Assembly (NCBI GenBank): GCA_015064185.1
Contig: SVSS01000003.1
Location: forward strand, 175,791-215,309
Direction of reading: 5' to 3'
DNA: 39,519 bases
Source: Oscillospiraceae bacterium
GTDB lineage: Bacteria; Bacillota; Clostridia; Oscillospirales; CAG-272
Part shown: in pieces, positions 17,127 to 23,405 of the stretch
Numbering within the stretch: position 1 is the first letter of the stretch
How the letters are laid out: every line of letters starts with the position of its first letter
Notes under the pieces: generated by a model
What the model was told of the DNA's origin: nothing
Seen by the model: only the letters and a program-made list of their open reading frames with translations
Databases searched by the model: none
Translations under genes and position numbers: made by a program

Positions 17127-17445
17127 GCGCCTGAAAAAGAGTAAAAACCCAAACAGTCCGCGCTATAAGTGGGATATGGCAAGGCGCATCTCGGGCCATC
17201 ACGTCAAATACGTGAGCGAGCGCATTGATAATGTCGATGAGGTGATCGGCAAATCGGGTGCGCTGAATATTAAGGATGACGAGCTGCTTGTCTATGCCTC
17301 GTTTGATGTTTTGATGCGCTGTAAGATCGTGGATATGCAGGCGGCAGAGCTGCTTTCGGGTGATGGCGTGGTGATTACCGCGCCCGACCTTGAGCACGGC
17401 GGTAGGATGCGCACCGTGATCGTGCATTACGTATATTACAGGTAG
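17107..17445 (+). CDS. Conserved-looking 112-aa protein of unknown function at the end of the glycogen operon
   Basis: I do not recognise a named domain. The 112-aa protein begins with a short basic helix (MLRRIIERLKKSK), followed by a mixed alpha/beta body with HHVKYVSERIDNVDEVIG, an acidic IKDDELLVYASFDVLMR strand-rich centre and the tail DLEHGGRMRTVIVHYVYYR. There is no membrane segment and no cysteine cluster. GGAGGATG precedes its ATG inside the upstream GH13 gene, and the two genes overlap by 20 nt, so it is translated from the glycogen mRNA. I recall similar short proteins in other Clostridia, which would argue it is real, but this is memory and not a search. Confidence 0.75.
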   Translation: MLRRIIERLKKSKNPNSPRYKWDMARRISGHHVKYVSERIDNVDEVIGKSGALNIKDDELLVYASFDVLMRCKIVDMQAAELLSGDGVVITAPDLEHGGRMRTVIVHYVYYR

Positions 17446-17537
17446 TAAAGGACCGAGCGCGAGGTGCATGGTCTTGGGTGAAAAGCATCAAAAATTTTAC
17501 TTGTGCCCAAAACAACCAAGAAAACCCAAAATAGTGG

Positions 17538-17566
17538 TTGACAAGCAAATCCTTTTGTGATAAAAT
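17538..17566 (+). promoter_or_regulatory. Promoter of the SCIFF gene
   Basis: TTGACA (17538-17543), 17-nt spacer, TAAAAT (17561-17566), 32 nt before the scfA ATG. It is close to consensus and fits high expression of a small peptide gene. The stretch 17446-17537 shows no convincing terminator for the glycogen operon. Confidence 0.75.
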
Positions 17567-17598
17567 TTTACTAACGAACAGCAAAGGAGAGTTTTCTC

Positions 17599-17739
17599 AT
17601 GAAAAGAATTACAACTATTGAAACCAAGGATATTGCAAAGACCGTAACGACCGGCGGCTGCGGCGAGTGCCAGACCTCTTGCCAGTCTGCTTGCAAAACC
17701 TCTTGCGGCGTTGCAAATCAGCAGTGCGAGAACAAGTAA
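17599..17739 (+). CDS. scfA: SCIFF ranthipeptide precursor, 46 aa
   Basis: Precursor of the clostridial 'six cysteines in forty-five residues' peptide. It is 46 aa with a leader (MKRITTIETKDIAKTVTTGG) and six cysteines at 21, 24, 28, 32, 36 and 43. In characterised SCIFF peptides, a radical SAM enzyme links cysteine sulfur to the gamma (or other non-alpha) carbon of a downstream residue, often Thr, forming thioethers; the biological role is unresolved. AAAGGAG lies 8 nt before the ATG. It is too short for ordinary gene callers. A perfect hairpin separates it from the maturase gene, 74 nt downstream. Confidence 0.95.
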   Translation: MKRITTIETKDIAKTVTTGGCGECQTSCQSACKTSCGVANQQCENK

Positions 17740-17751
17740 TTGTTTCACACA

Positions 17752-17780
17752 TAAAACGCTGCCCCTGTGGCAGCGTTTTA
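17752..17780 (+). terminator. Hairpin between scfA and scfB, probable attenuating terminator
   Basis: A perfect 12-bp stem (17752-17763 with 17769-17780), 5-nt loop, followed by a T-rich but interrupted run (TATTTGTTATTTTTT). It would let most transcripts stop after the peptide gene and some continue into the maturase, giving more substrate than enzyme. This is inference from position and shape. Confidence 0.65.
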
Positions 17781-17813
17781 TATTTGTTATTTTTTGTTGG
17801 CTAGGAGTAGACC

Positions 17814-19190
17814 ATGGTACATCAATATAAATTAAACGGATACAACATTGTGCTGGATACGGCAAGCGGCTCTGTACACGCGGTGGATGAGGTGGCATAT
17901 GACATCATTGCCATGTATGAGCATGCCACAGCCGACCGGATCGTTTCGGCAATGCTCCAAAAATACGGCGACCGCGCGGATGTAACGCGTGAGGAGATCC
18001 TTTTGTGCCTTGACGATGTGAAAGCGCTTAAGGATGCGGGTAAGCTTTTTTCGCATGACCCGTATGAGAATCTTGCCCATACATATAAAAACAACAGCAA
18101 GGTGGTAAAGGCGCTGTGCCTGCATGTGGCGCACACCTGCAACCTTTGCTGCGAATACTGCTTTGCGGGGCAGGGTAAATATCAGGGCAAGGATGCGCTG
18201 ATGAGCTTTGAGGTTGGCAAGCAGGCGCTCGATTTTCTGATTGCCAATTCGGGCACGCGCCGCAACCTTGAGGTCGATTTCTTTGGCGGCGAGCCGATGA
18301 TGAACTTTGAGGTGGTAAAGCAGCTTGTGGCATACGCGCGCTCGGTGGAGAAGGAGAAGGGAAAGAACTTCCGCTTTACCTTTACCACCAACGGTGTGCT
18401 GCTTGACGATGACGTGATGGACTTCCTCAACCGCGAGATGAGCAACGTTGTGCTCTCACTTGACGGCAGACGAGAGGTTAACGACCACTTCCGTAAAAAC
18501 ACGGCAGGGCGCGGCAGCTACGATATTATCGTGCCGAAGTTCCAAAAGCTCGTAGAAAAGCGCGGCGGCAAGAATTATTACGTGCGCGGCACCTTTACCC
18601 ACCAAAACGTTGATTTTACAAACGACCTGTTCCACATGGCTGACCTTGGCTTTACCGAGCTTAGCATGGAGCCCGTTGTTTGTCCGCCCGATGATCCTTA
18701 TGCCCTCACAAAAGAGGATCTGCCCCTGCTGTTCGAGCAGTATGAGATCCTTGCAAAGGAAATGCTCAAGCGTGAAAAAGAGGGTAGACCCATTACGTTT
18801 TATCACTATATGCTCGATCTTAAAAACGGTCCCTGCATCTACAAGCGCATTACGGGCTGTGGCTCGGGCACAGAATATATGGCGGTAACACCCGCAGGCG
18901 AGCTCTACCCCTGCCATCAATTTGTAGGTGATACACGCTACAAGCTCGGTGACGTGTGGAACGGTGTGTCAAATACCGCCGTGCAGGATGAGTTCCGTCT
19001 TTGCAATGCCTATGCGCGCCCTGAATGTAAGGAGTGCTGGGCAAGGCTTTACTGCTCGGGCGGCTGTGCCGCAAACGCCTATCACGCCACAGGCAGCATT
19101 GGTGGTGTTTACGAGTACGGGTGCGAGCTCTTCAAAAAGCGCATTGAGTGCGCCGTGATGATGCAGGTCGCAAAATCGGAGCAGGTATGA
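17814..19190 (+). CDS. scfB: SCIFF maturase, radical SAM/SPASM thioether-forming enzyme
   Basis: Installs the thioether crosslinks of SCIFF. The 458-aa protein opens with a RiPP-recognition-like region (MVHQYKLNGYNIVLD... GSVHAVDEVAYDI, residues 1-95), as usual in this family. The radical SAM cluster motif CxxxCxxC is C109, C113, C116 (CNLCCEYC), followed by the FFGGEP motif. The C-terminal SPASM domain has cysteines in CGSGTEYMAVTP, ELYPCHQF and CKECWARLYCSGGCAANAY for auxiliary Fe-S clusters. The ATG follows GGCTAGGAGTAGACC. It overlaps the following decarboxylase-family gene by 4 nt (ATGA), which is not the neighbour I expect for scfB. Confidence 0.95.
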   Translation: MVHQYKLNGYNIVLDTASGSVHAVDEVAYDIIAMYEHATADRIVSAMLQKYGDRADVTREEILLCLDDVKALKDAGKLFSHDPYENLAHTYKNNSKVVKALCLHVAHTCNLCCEYCFAGQGKYQGKDALMSFEVGKQALDFLIANSGTRRNLEVDFFGGEPMMNFEVVKQLVAYARSVEKEKGKNFRFTFTTNGVLLDDDVMDFLNREMSNVVLSLDGRREVNDHFRKNTAGRGSYDIIVPKFQKLVEKRGGKNYYVRGTFTHQNVDFTNDLFHMADLGFTELSMEPVVCPPDDPYALTKEDLPLLFEQYEILAKEMLKREKEGRPITFYHYMLDLKNGPCIYKRITGCGSGTEYMAVTPAGELYPCHQFVGDTRYKLGDVWNGVSNTAVQDEFRLCNAYARPECKECWARLYCSGGCAANAYHATGSIGGVYEYGCELFKKRIECAVMMQVAKSEQV

Positions 19191-20527
19191 CAACACCGAT
19201 CGTAGATTTTGTGCGCCGCTATGCTGAAAAAAAGGGCGTACGCTTTCATATGCCGGGGCATAAGGGAAAGCCTTACCTCGGCTGTGAGCACCTCGATATA
19301 ACCGAGATCAAGGGTGCGGATGTTCTCTATGATGCCGCGGGCATTATTGATGAGAGCGAGCAAAACGCCACGGCACTGTTTGGCAGTGCGCACACCTTTT
19401 ATTCTACCGAGGGTGCAACGCTTGCCATTAAGGCAATGCTTGCTACTGTTGCCATGCAGCTGCCGCGCGGGGAGCGACTTCACGTGCTTGCGGCGCGCAA
19501 TGCGCATAAGGCGTTTTTGTATGGCGCCGCGCTGCTGGATGCTAAGGTAACTTGGCTGTATCCAAAGGATACGGCACATCTTTGTGCTTGCCCCCTCTCG
19601 AGGGAGGAAGTGGCAAACGCTATTCGCTCGTGTGCGGAAAAGCCGCATGCGGTGTATCTTACCTCGCCCGATTACCTCGGTAACGTGGCGGATATCGCGG
19701 CGATCGCCGCTGTTTGCGACGGCTTTGGCGTACCGCTGCTTGTTGATAACGCGCACGGCGCGTATCTTAACTTTTTATCTCCCTCAAGGCATCCCATTGC
19801 ATTGGGGGCTACCATGTGTGCCGATTCCGCGCACAAAACGCTTTCTGTTTTAACAGGGGGTGCGTATCTGCACGTGGCAAGAAAGGCACCGGAAGCCTAT
19901 TTGAAGAGCGCGAGGGAAGCACTTTCCCTCTTTGCCTCTACCAGCCCCTCTTACCTCATACTGCAATCGCTTGATCTTTGCAATGCGGTGCTTGCCGACG
20001 GCTATGCCGCGGCGCTTGCCGAAACGGCGGCGCGCGTGGCGGGTGTTCGCGCAGTGCTTCTGGCACACGGCTACCGCGTGCTTGAGGGCGAGCCCTTAAA
20101 AATCGTGATCGAAGCCGCAAAAAGCGGTTACACAGGCGAGGCGCTTGCCGATATTTTGCGTGAAAATGGCATTGAGCCCGAATTTGCCGATAAGGAATTT
20201 TTGGTGCTGATGTGCACCGAGGGGAATGGGGAAGCAGATCTTTTGCACCTTTGCACGGTCTTGTGCAGTGTGCCGCTGCGTGCGGCGCTTCCGCAAACGC
20301 AACCACCTATCATTCGACCTACAACAGGCTTGTCGATAAGGGAAGCGATGCTTTCTCCTGCCGAGTTGGTATCGCTTGAAAACGCGGCGGGTCGCATTTG
20401 TGCCGCTCCCACCGTTTCCTGCCCGCCCGCCGTACCCATTGCGGTGGCAGGCGAGTATATTGATGAGAGTGTTATTGCGCTTCTTCGGCACTACGGCGTT
20501 GATAGGATAAAGGTAATAAAGGAATAA
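19187..20527 (+). CDS. Orn/Lys/Arg decarboxylase-family PLP enzyme (SpeA/YaaO-like)
   Basis: Fold-type I PLP enzyme of the basic amino-acid decarboxylase family, short Gram-positive type; likely makes a diamine or agmatine, but the substrate is unproven. The 446-aa protein has the N-terminal MPGHKG (residues 22-27), the STEGAT segment, D187 (LLVDNAH) for the pyridine nitrogen and the Schiff-base lysine K217 in DSAHKTLS, then VLTGGAYLH. The C-terminal domain is present (GIEPEFAD onwards), so it is not truncated. It starts inside the scfB stop (ATGA), with GGAGCAGG just upstream; a longer frame from 19148 lacks a site. In Bacillus the relative yaaO sits in the tmk-holB-yaaT region, while here holB-ricT is 13 kb away. 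Confidence 0.85.
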   Translation: MTTPIVDFVRRYAEKKGVRFHMPGHKGKPYLGCEHLDITEIKGADVLYDAAGIIDESEQNATALFGSAHTFYSTEGATLAIKAMLATVAMQLPRGERLHVLAARNAHKAFLYGAALLDAKVTWLYPKDTAHLCACPLSREEVANAIRSCAEKPHAVYLTSPDYLGNVADIAAIAAVCDGFGVPLLVDNAHGAYLNFLSPSRHPIALGATMCADSAHKTLSVLTGGAYLHVARKAPEAYLKSAREALSLFASTSPSYLILQSLDLCNAVLADGYAAALAETAARVAGVRAVLLAHGYRVLEGEPLKIVIEAAKSGYTGEALADILRENGIEPEFADKEFLVLMCTEGNGEADLLHLCTVLCSVPLRAALPQTQPPIIRPTTGLSIREAMLSPAELVSLENAAGRICAAPTVSCPPAVPIAVAGEYIDESVIALLRHYGVDRIKVIKE

Positions 20528-20569
20528 AAAAATCCACCGATACAGGGTGTCACTCTAAAGGACAGTTTT
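20526..20569 (+). repeat. Left 44-bp inverted repeat of the AT-rich island
   Basis: It matches the reverse complement of 21765-21808 at 37 of 44 positions with no gap. The outermost 15 bases (seven A then TCCACCGA) and the inner AAGGACAGTTTT are exact. It begins inside the stop codon of the decarboxylase-family gene. Confidence 0.85.
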
Positions 20570-20590
20570 ACCTACCGACAGAAAAAATAG

Positions 20591-20619
20591 AAACCGCAGA
20601 TTGATTTTCTGCGGTTTTT
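20591..20619 (+). terminator. Terminator after the scfB-decarboxylase genes
   Basis: A 10-bp stem (20591-20600 with 20608-20617) with a 7-nt loop and a T run. It is an intrinsic terminator for the upstream genes, even though it lies inside the inverted-repeat island. Confidence 0.75.
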
Positions 20620-20629
20620 GTGTTATAAT
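20601..20629 (+). promoter_or_regulatory. Promoter overlapping the terminator, for the island membrane protein
   Basis: TTGATT (20601-20606), 17-nt spacer, TATAAT (20624-20629). The -35 box lies in the terminator loop and the spacer covers the terminator's right arm. It would serve the gene at 20673. Confidence 0.5.
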
Positions 20630-20672
20630 AGGCGTATGAGCAACTTCTTATGAAATTAAGAGGAGGAACATT

Positions 20673-21140
20673 GTGAAAACAGCAGGAATATGCTTTTTTA
20701 TACTTGGCGGTGTTTTATTATTGATATCGGGATTATATTTTGGTGCTTATTTGATATTTGAAAAATTACCACATAAAACAGGCAGGGCACTTGGCAAACT
20801 GTGCAATAGAAAATACAAAAAAGATGTCGCGGTTTGGGCGGGTTTGGGAAAATATGATGGTCCTCCAAGAATTGCTTTTACCATAAAGCATTTAACAAAA
20901 TCTAAATACCTATATAATGTAAATAACAAACTTTATATTTGTGCTTTTGATTTTTGGAGAAAGCCACACAAAGTACCAAATTGCTCTTGGGTAATTTATC
21001 TAAAATCATTTCCACGAATTTCATATTTAGACAATGATGAGAACTGCATCGGTGCTTTCGACTTTGCTGTTAAAGCGATTCTCTTTTTTGTAATAGCAAT
21101 ATTTTCATTTTGTTTGGGATTTGCATTTCTTAGTCCGTAA
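20673..21140 (+). CDS. Two-TM membrane protein of unknown function in the AT-rich island
   Basis: Not recognised. The 155-aa protein has an N-terminal hydrophobic helix (about 4-31), a basic and aromatic middle domain (about 32-130, rich in K, Y, W and N) and a C-terminal hydrophobic helix (about 131-153), giving a small bitopic or hairpin topology. It starts with GTG, supported by AGGAGG 6 nt upstream; no ATG fits. The codon use is strikingly A/T-rich (AAA, ATT, TTT, TAT) next to the GC-rich neighbours, which points to horizontal acquisition. It sits inside the 44-bp inverted-repeat island, upstream of the DUF559 element. It could be cargo, an immunity or defence accessory, or a decaying passenger. 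Confidence 0.7.
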   Translation: MKTAGICFFILGGVLLLISGLYFGAYLIFEKLPHKTGRALGKLCNRKYKKDVAVWAGLGKYDGPPRIAFTIKHLTKSKYLYNVNNKLYICAFDFWRKPHKVPNCSWVIYLKSFPRISYLDNDENCIGAFDFAVKAILFFVIAIFSFCLGFAFLSP

Positions 21141-21209
21141 TATCACCATAAACTACATTGATTTTCTCGACAAATCTCGAATTGCTGAAAAACGAGAACG
21201 CAAATTACT

Positions 21210-21265
21210 AAAAGCCTCCCTTGTGTAAAGGGAGGTGGCACGCGTAAGCGTGACGGAGGGATTGT
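21210..21265 (+). repeat. Left terminal inverted repeat of the DUF559 element
   Basis: About 55 bp, imperfectly inverted at 21611-21665. The outer arm (CTCCCTTGTGTAAAGGGAG) is itself a short palindrome and is nearly exact in both copies. An inner hairpin (CACGCGTAAGCGTG here, TCAGCGAAGCTGA there) differs in sequence but keeps pairing, a compensatory pattern. The GGAGGG of this repeat serves as ribosome binding site for the gene that follows. Confidence 0.85.
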
Positions 21266-21266
21266 A

Positions 21267-21635
21267 ATGCAGAGAAAACACAATAATGATATTGTACCAA
21301 CCGCCAAAATGTTGCGAAAGAATATGACCAAAGAAGAAAAGCACCTTTGGTATGATTTTCTGCGTACTTATCCTATTCGTTTTTCTCGTCAGAAGGTTCT
21401 CGGAAGGTATATTGCGGATTTTTACTGTGCAGAGGCAAAGCTCGTTATAGAGCTTGACGGTTCGGGACATTATACCGAGGAAGGAAAGCAGTACGATGAA
21501 GAAAGAACAGCTTTTCTTGAAGAATACGGATTGACAGTTATCAGAATACCAAATACGGAAATACATAAAAACTTTCGGGGTGTTTGTGAATATATTGATC
21601 GCCTCGTAGAACAATCCCTCAGTCAGCTTCGCTGA
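21267..21635 (+). CDS. DUF559 (Vsr-like/PD-(D/E)xK) endonuclease-domain protein
   Basis: The 122-aa protein matches the DUF559 family, distant relatives of very-short-patch-repair endonucleases; the substrate is unknown. Visible landmarks are LRKNMTKEEKHLWYDFLR near the N-terminus, RFSRQKVLGRYIADFYC with D51, and LVIELDGSGHY with E62, D64 and H68, the presumed metal-binding core, then a VIRIPNTEI segment and FRGVCEYID. The gene fits exactly between two inverted repeats: GGAGGG of the left repeat is 6 nt before the ATG, and the last residues and the TGA are encoded inside the right repeat. This suggests gene and repeats move as one unit. AT-rich relative to the host. Confidence 0.88.
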   Translation: MQRKHNNDIVPTAKMLRKNMTKEEKHLWYDFLRTYPIRFSRQKVLGRYIADFYCAEAKLVIELDGSGHYTEEGKQYDEERTAFLEEYGLTVIRIPNTEIHKNFRGVCEYIDRLVEQSLSQLR

Positions 21636-21665
21636 CAGCTCCCTTTACACAAGGGAGCCTTTTTT
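21611..21665 (-). repeat. Right terminal inverted repeat of the DUF559 element
   Basis: Inverted counterpart of 21210-21265. It contains the stop codon of the DUF559 gene (21633-21635) and ends in a GGGAGCCTTTTT sequence that also looks like a terminator for that gene. No convincing target-site duplication was found outside the pair. Confidence 0.85.
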
Positions 21666-21679
21666 ATGTTCATCTATGC

Positions 21680-21761
21680 CTTGTCAATTTTCCTGACAAG
21701 CACTGCATTTGCGTCCACAAACGCAAAATACGGCGTACCTCTTCCGAGATATGCCGTATTT
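21680..21761. repeat. Cluster of three adjacent hairpins
   Basis: Three perfect stems occur in a row: 21680-21686 with 21694-21700 (7 bp, 7-nt loop); 21708-21714 with 21721-21727 (7 bp, 6-nt loop); 21726-21734 with 21753-21761 (9 bp, 18-nt loop). The third also works as a terminator for the shikimate-kinase-like gene on the minus strand. The cluster joins directly to the right 44-bp inverted repeat, so it may be part of a dispersed palindromic unit. Confidence 0.7.
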
Positions 21762-21764
21762 TTG

Positions 21765-21808
21765 AAAACTGTCCTTAAGAGCAACGCTCTATGTCGGTGG
21801 ATTTTTTT
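21765..21808 (-). repeat. Right 44-bp inverted repeat of the AT-rich island
   Basis: Partner of 20526-20569 (37/44 identical when inverted). It ends 10 nt from the stop codon of the shikimate-kinase-like gene, so the island sits exactly between two convergent genes. Confidence 0.85.
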
Positions 21809-21818
21809 ATAAATGGTA

Positions 21819-22334
21819 TTACGGTGCCAAGATTTTTTGACATACAGAGAGTGTTTCTTCAAGTGCTTGGCTAAGGCCCTCGGCACAGCGCTCCTCATCT
21901 ACAATATAATCGGCATATGCCTCATAAAGAGCCGCACGCTCGCGGTAAAGATCCTCTAGCGTAAATCCATCCTGCAGCACAACGCCGCGATGCACATAAT
22001 CGCCAAGGCGGGTAGCAAGCGTTTGGTAGCTGATCTTCAAATAGATCACCGTGCCGATGCTTTTAAGGTGTGCCATTGCCTCCTTACCGTAGATCACGCT
22101 GCCGCCCGTAGAGATGACGGCGCGCTCCGCTTTCAGCGTGGCGCATATCTCGTTTTCAAGCTTTAAAAATCCATCTGTTCCGCGCGCGGCAATGAGCTCA
22201 TGCAGCAGCTTTCCGTAGCGCTCCTGTATGACAAGGTCGGTATCGATAAAGCGGTAGCCGAGATTTTTGGCAAGCAGCACCCCCACCGTGCTTTTGCCGC
22301 ACGAGGGCATGCCAATGAGTATGATATTGTTCAT
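21819..22334 (-). CDS. Shikimate-kinase-like P-loop kinase
   Basis: The 171-aa protein has the shikimate kinase fold: P-loop GMPSCGKST (8-16), D31/D33 (DTD), STGGS (75-79), and late arginines in HRGVV and ERAALY. In classical AroK an arginine in FRxxE binds the shikimate carboxylate; here the motif is FLKLE, with leucine (L57) at that place, and the third glycine of GGG is S79. It may be a specialised kinase for another small hydroxylated substrate, or a divergent AroK. It is last in the polysaccharide operon, 9 nt after the EEP gene, with AAGGAG before the ATG. No other aromatic-pathway gene is in the window. Confidence 0.75.
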   Translation of the reverse strand: MNNIILIGMPSCGKSTVGVLLAKNLGYRFIDTDLVIQERYGKLLHELIAARGTDGFLKLENEICATLKAERAVISTGGSVIYGKEAMAHLKSIGTVIYLKISYQTLATRLGDYVHRGVVLQDGFTLEDLYRERAALYEAYADYIVDEERCAEGLSQALEETLSVCQKILAP

Positions 22335-22343
22335 GCGTTCTCC

Positions 22344-23405
22344 TTATTTTAGCAAAAAGGCGAGCTTAACGGGATTGTGATCGGAATGCATAAAGTCCTC
22401 GTTTAGCGTTTCGCAGGCGCTGACCGAAATGTTATCTGAAACAATAAAGCCGTCAACCGTCACCTCAAATGTAACACCCTTCTCATAACCGATGTCGCAG
22501 CTTCTGCAGCTATGCACCGCATCCCCACCCGAATAAAGTGCAAGCCCTTCGGGTAGCAGCTCGGTGGGAAAGGGCTGTGCCCAGGTGTTTTCGCCCCCGT
22601 CGCCAATGCCCAACAGATCCTTGTTGAAATCGCCGCCTGCCAGCACGTAGTTGCCCTTTTGGTATTCCGCCGCCATGTCGGCAAGCAATAGCTTTAACTG
22701 CTCTGTGGCAATGGTGCCGTCGCTCGTATAGGCGGAAAGGTGCAGATTGTAGAGATAAAGCGTTTTGCCGTTTTCCACGGGCAGCGCCATTTTATGATAG
22801 CAGCGGTCAAGATCGAGAAATTTCATAAAGCCGTTTTCCACGGGCACCTCAACACGCTTGGCGCTTGCGATCTCCTTGGCGCTGAGCGTCAGCAGCCCCG
22901 CCTTTGATTTGCCGTGCGGCGAGGTGAAGGGGTAAAAGAGATAGGGTGAATCGTAGTTTTCGGCAAAGCTCTTGCTGTATGTGGGGAATTGTGCCGAGAT
23001 ATAGTCCTTTTGATCAACGTGATAGCTTCTTGTCGCGTCGGTATCCACCTCTTGCAGGAACATAAAATCGGGATCTTCGGCAAGCAGACGGGATAAGATG
23101 CCGTCAAGGTTTTTGTAGACCTCATCCTTTGAGTAGGCGCGCGACTCTGTGCCGCCGTCCATGAAAAAGCTGAAATCTTGGCTGTATGCCGCAAAGCCCA
23201 CGTTCCACGTAATAAAGGAATATTCGGTTTGCACGGCAACCTTGCCGCTGCCGCCCGCTTCTATCGCGGTTTCCTTGTCACCGATGCGGTAGTAGGCGAT
23301 CAGTACGTAAGAGAGATAGCCACCTGCCACCAATAAAAGTGCGAGCAGCGCGCATGCAGCACCAATTCCAATGCGCTTTAGCGTTCTTTTTGCAGTGTTG
23401 TTCAT
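22344..23405 (-). CDS. Membrane-anchored endonuclease/exonuclease/phosphatase-family protein
   Basis: The 353-aa protein has an N-terminal membrane anchor (about 12-38) preceded by a basic stretch, then an EEP-fold domain on the outside. The metal and catalytic motifs are complete: N68 (TWNVG), E119 (LQEVD), H222 (NLHLSAY), D259 and N261 (GGDFNKD), D318 (VDGF) and D342/H343 (SDHNPV). The family includes nucleases, sphingomyelinases and phosphoinositide phosphatases, so the substrate is open; in this operon a role on a lipid-linked or phosphate-substituted glycan is plausible. It overlaps the upstream gene by 4 nt and has GAGGAGG upstream. Confidence 0.85.
   Translation of the reverse strand: MNNTAKRTLKRIGIGAACALLALLLVAGGYLSYVLIAYYRIGDKETAIEAGGSGKVAVQTEYSFITWNVGFAAYSQDFSFFMDGGTESRAYSKDEVYKNLDGILSRLLAEDPDFMFLQEVDTDATRSYHVDQKDYISAQFPTYSKSFAENYDSPYLFYPFTSPHGKSKAGLLTLSAKEIASAKRVEVPVENGFMKFLDLDRCYHKMALPVENGKTLYLYNLHLSAYTSDGTIATEQLKLLLADMAAEYQKGNYVLAGGDFNKDLLGIGDGGENTWAQPFPTELLPEGLALYSGGDAVHSCRSCDIGYEKGVTFEVTVDGFIVSDNISVSACETLNEDFMHSDHNPVKLAFLLK

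Noticed and set aside
21153-21614. Minus-strand 153-codon frame across the DUF559 gene
   Set aside because: It is antisense to a gene with clear family motifs and correct start signals, and it runs through the left inverted repeat.
21680-21763. Integron attC site
   Set aside because: The hairpins have no R/L box core (GTTRRRY/RYYYAAC) and there is no integrase or cassette array.
20526-21808. Insertion sequence with transposase
   Set aside because: The only genes inside are a two-TM protein and a DUF559 protein; no DDE, HUH or recombinase motifs are seen.
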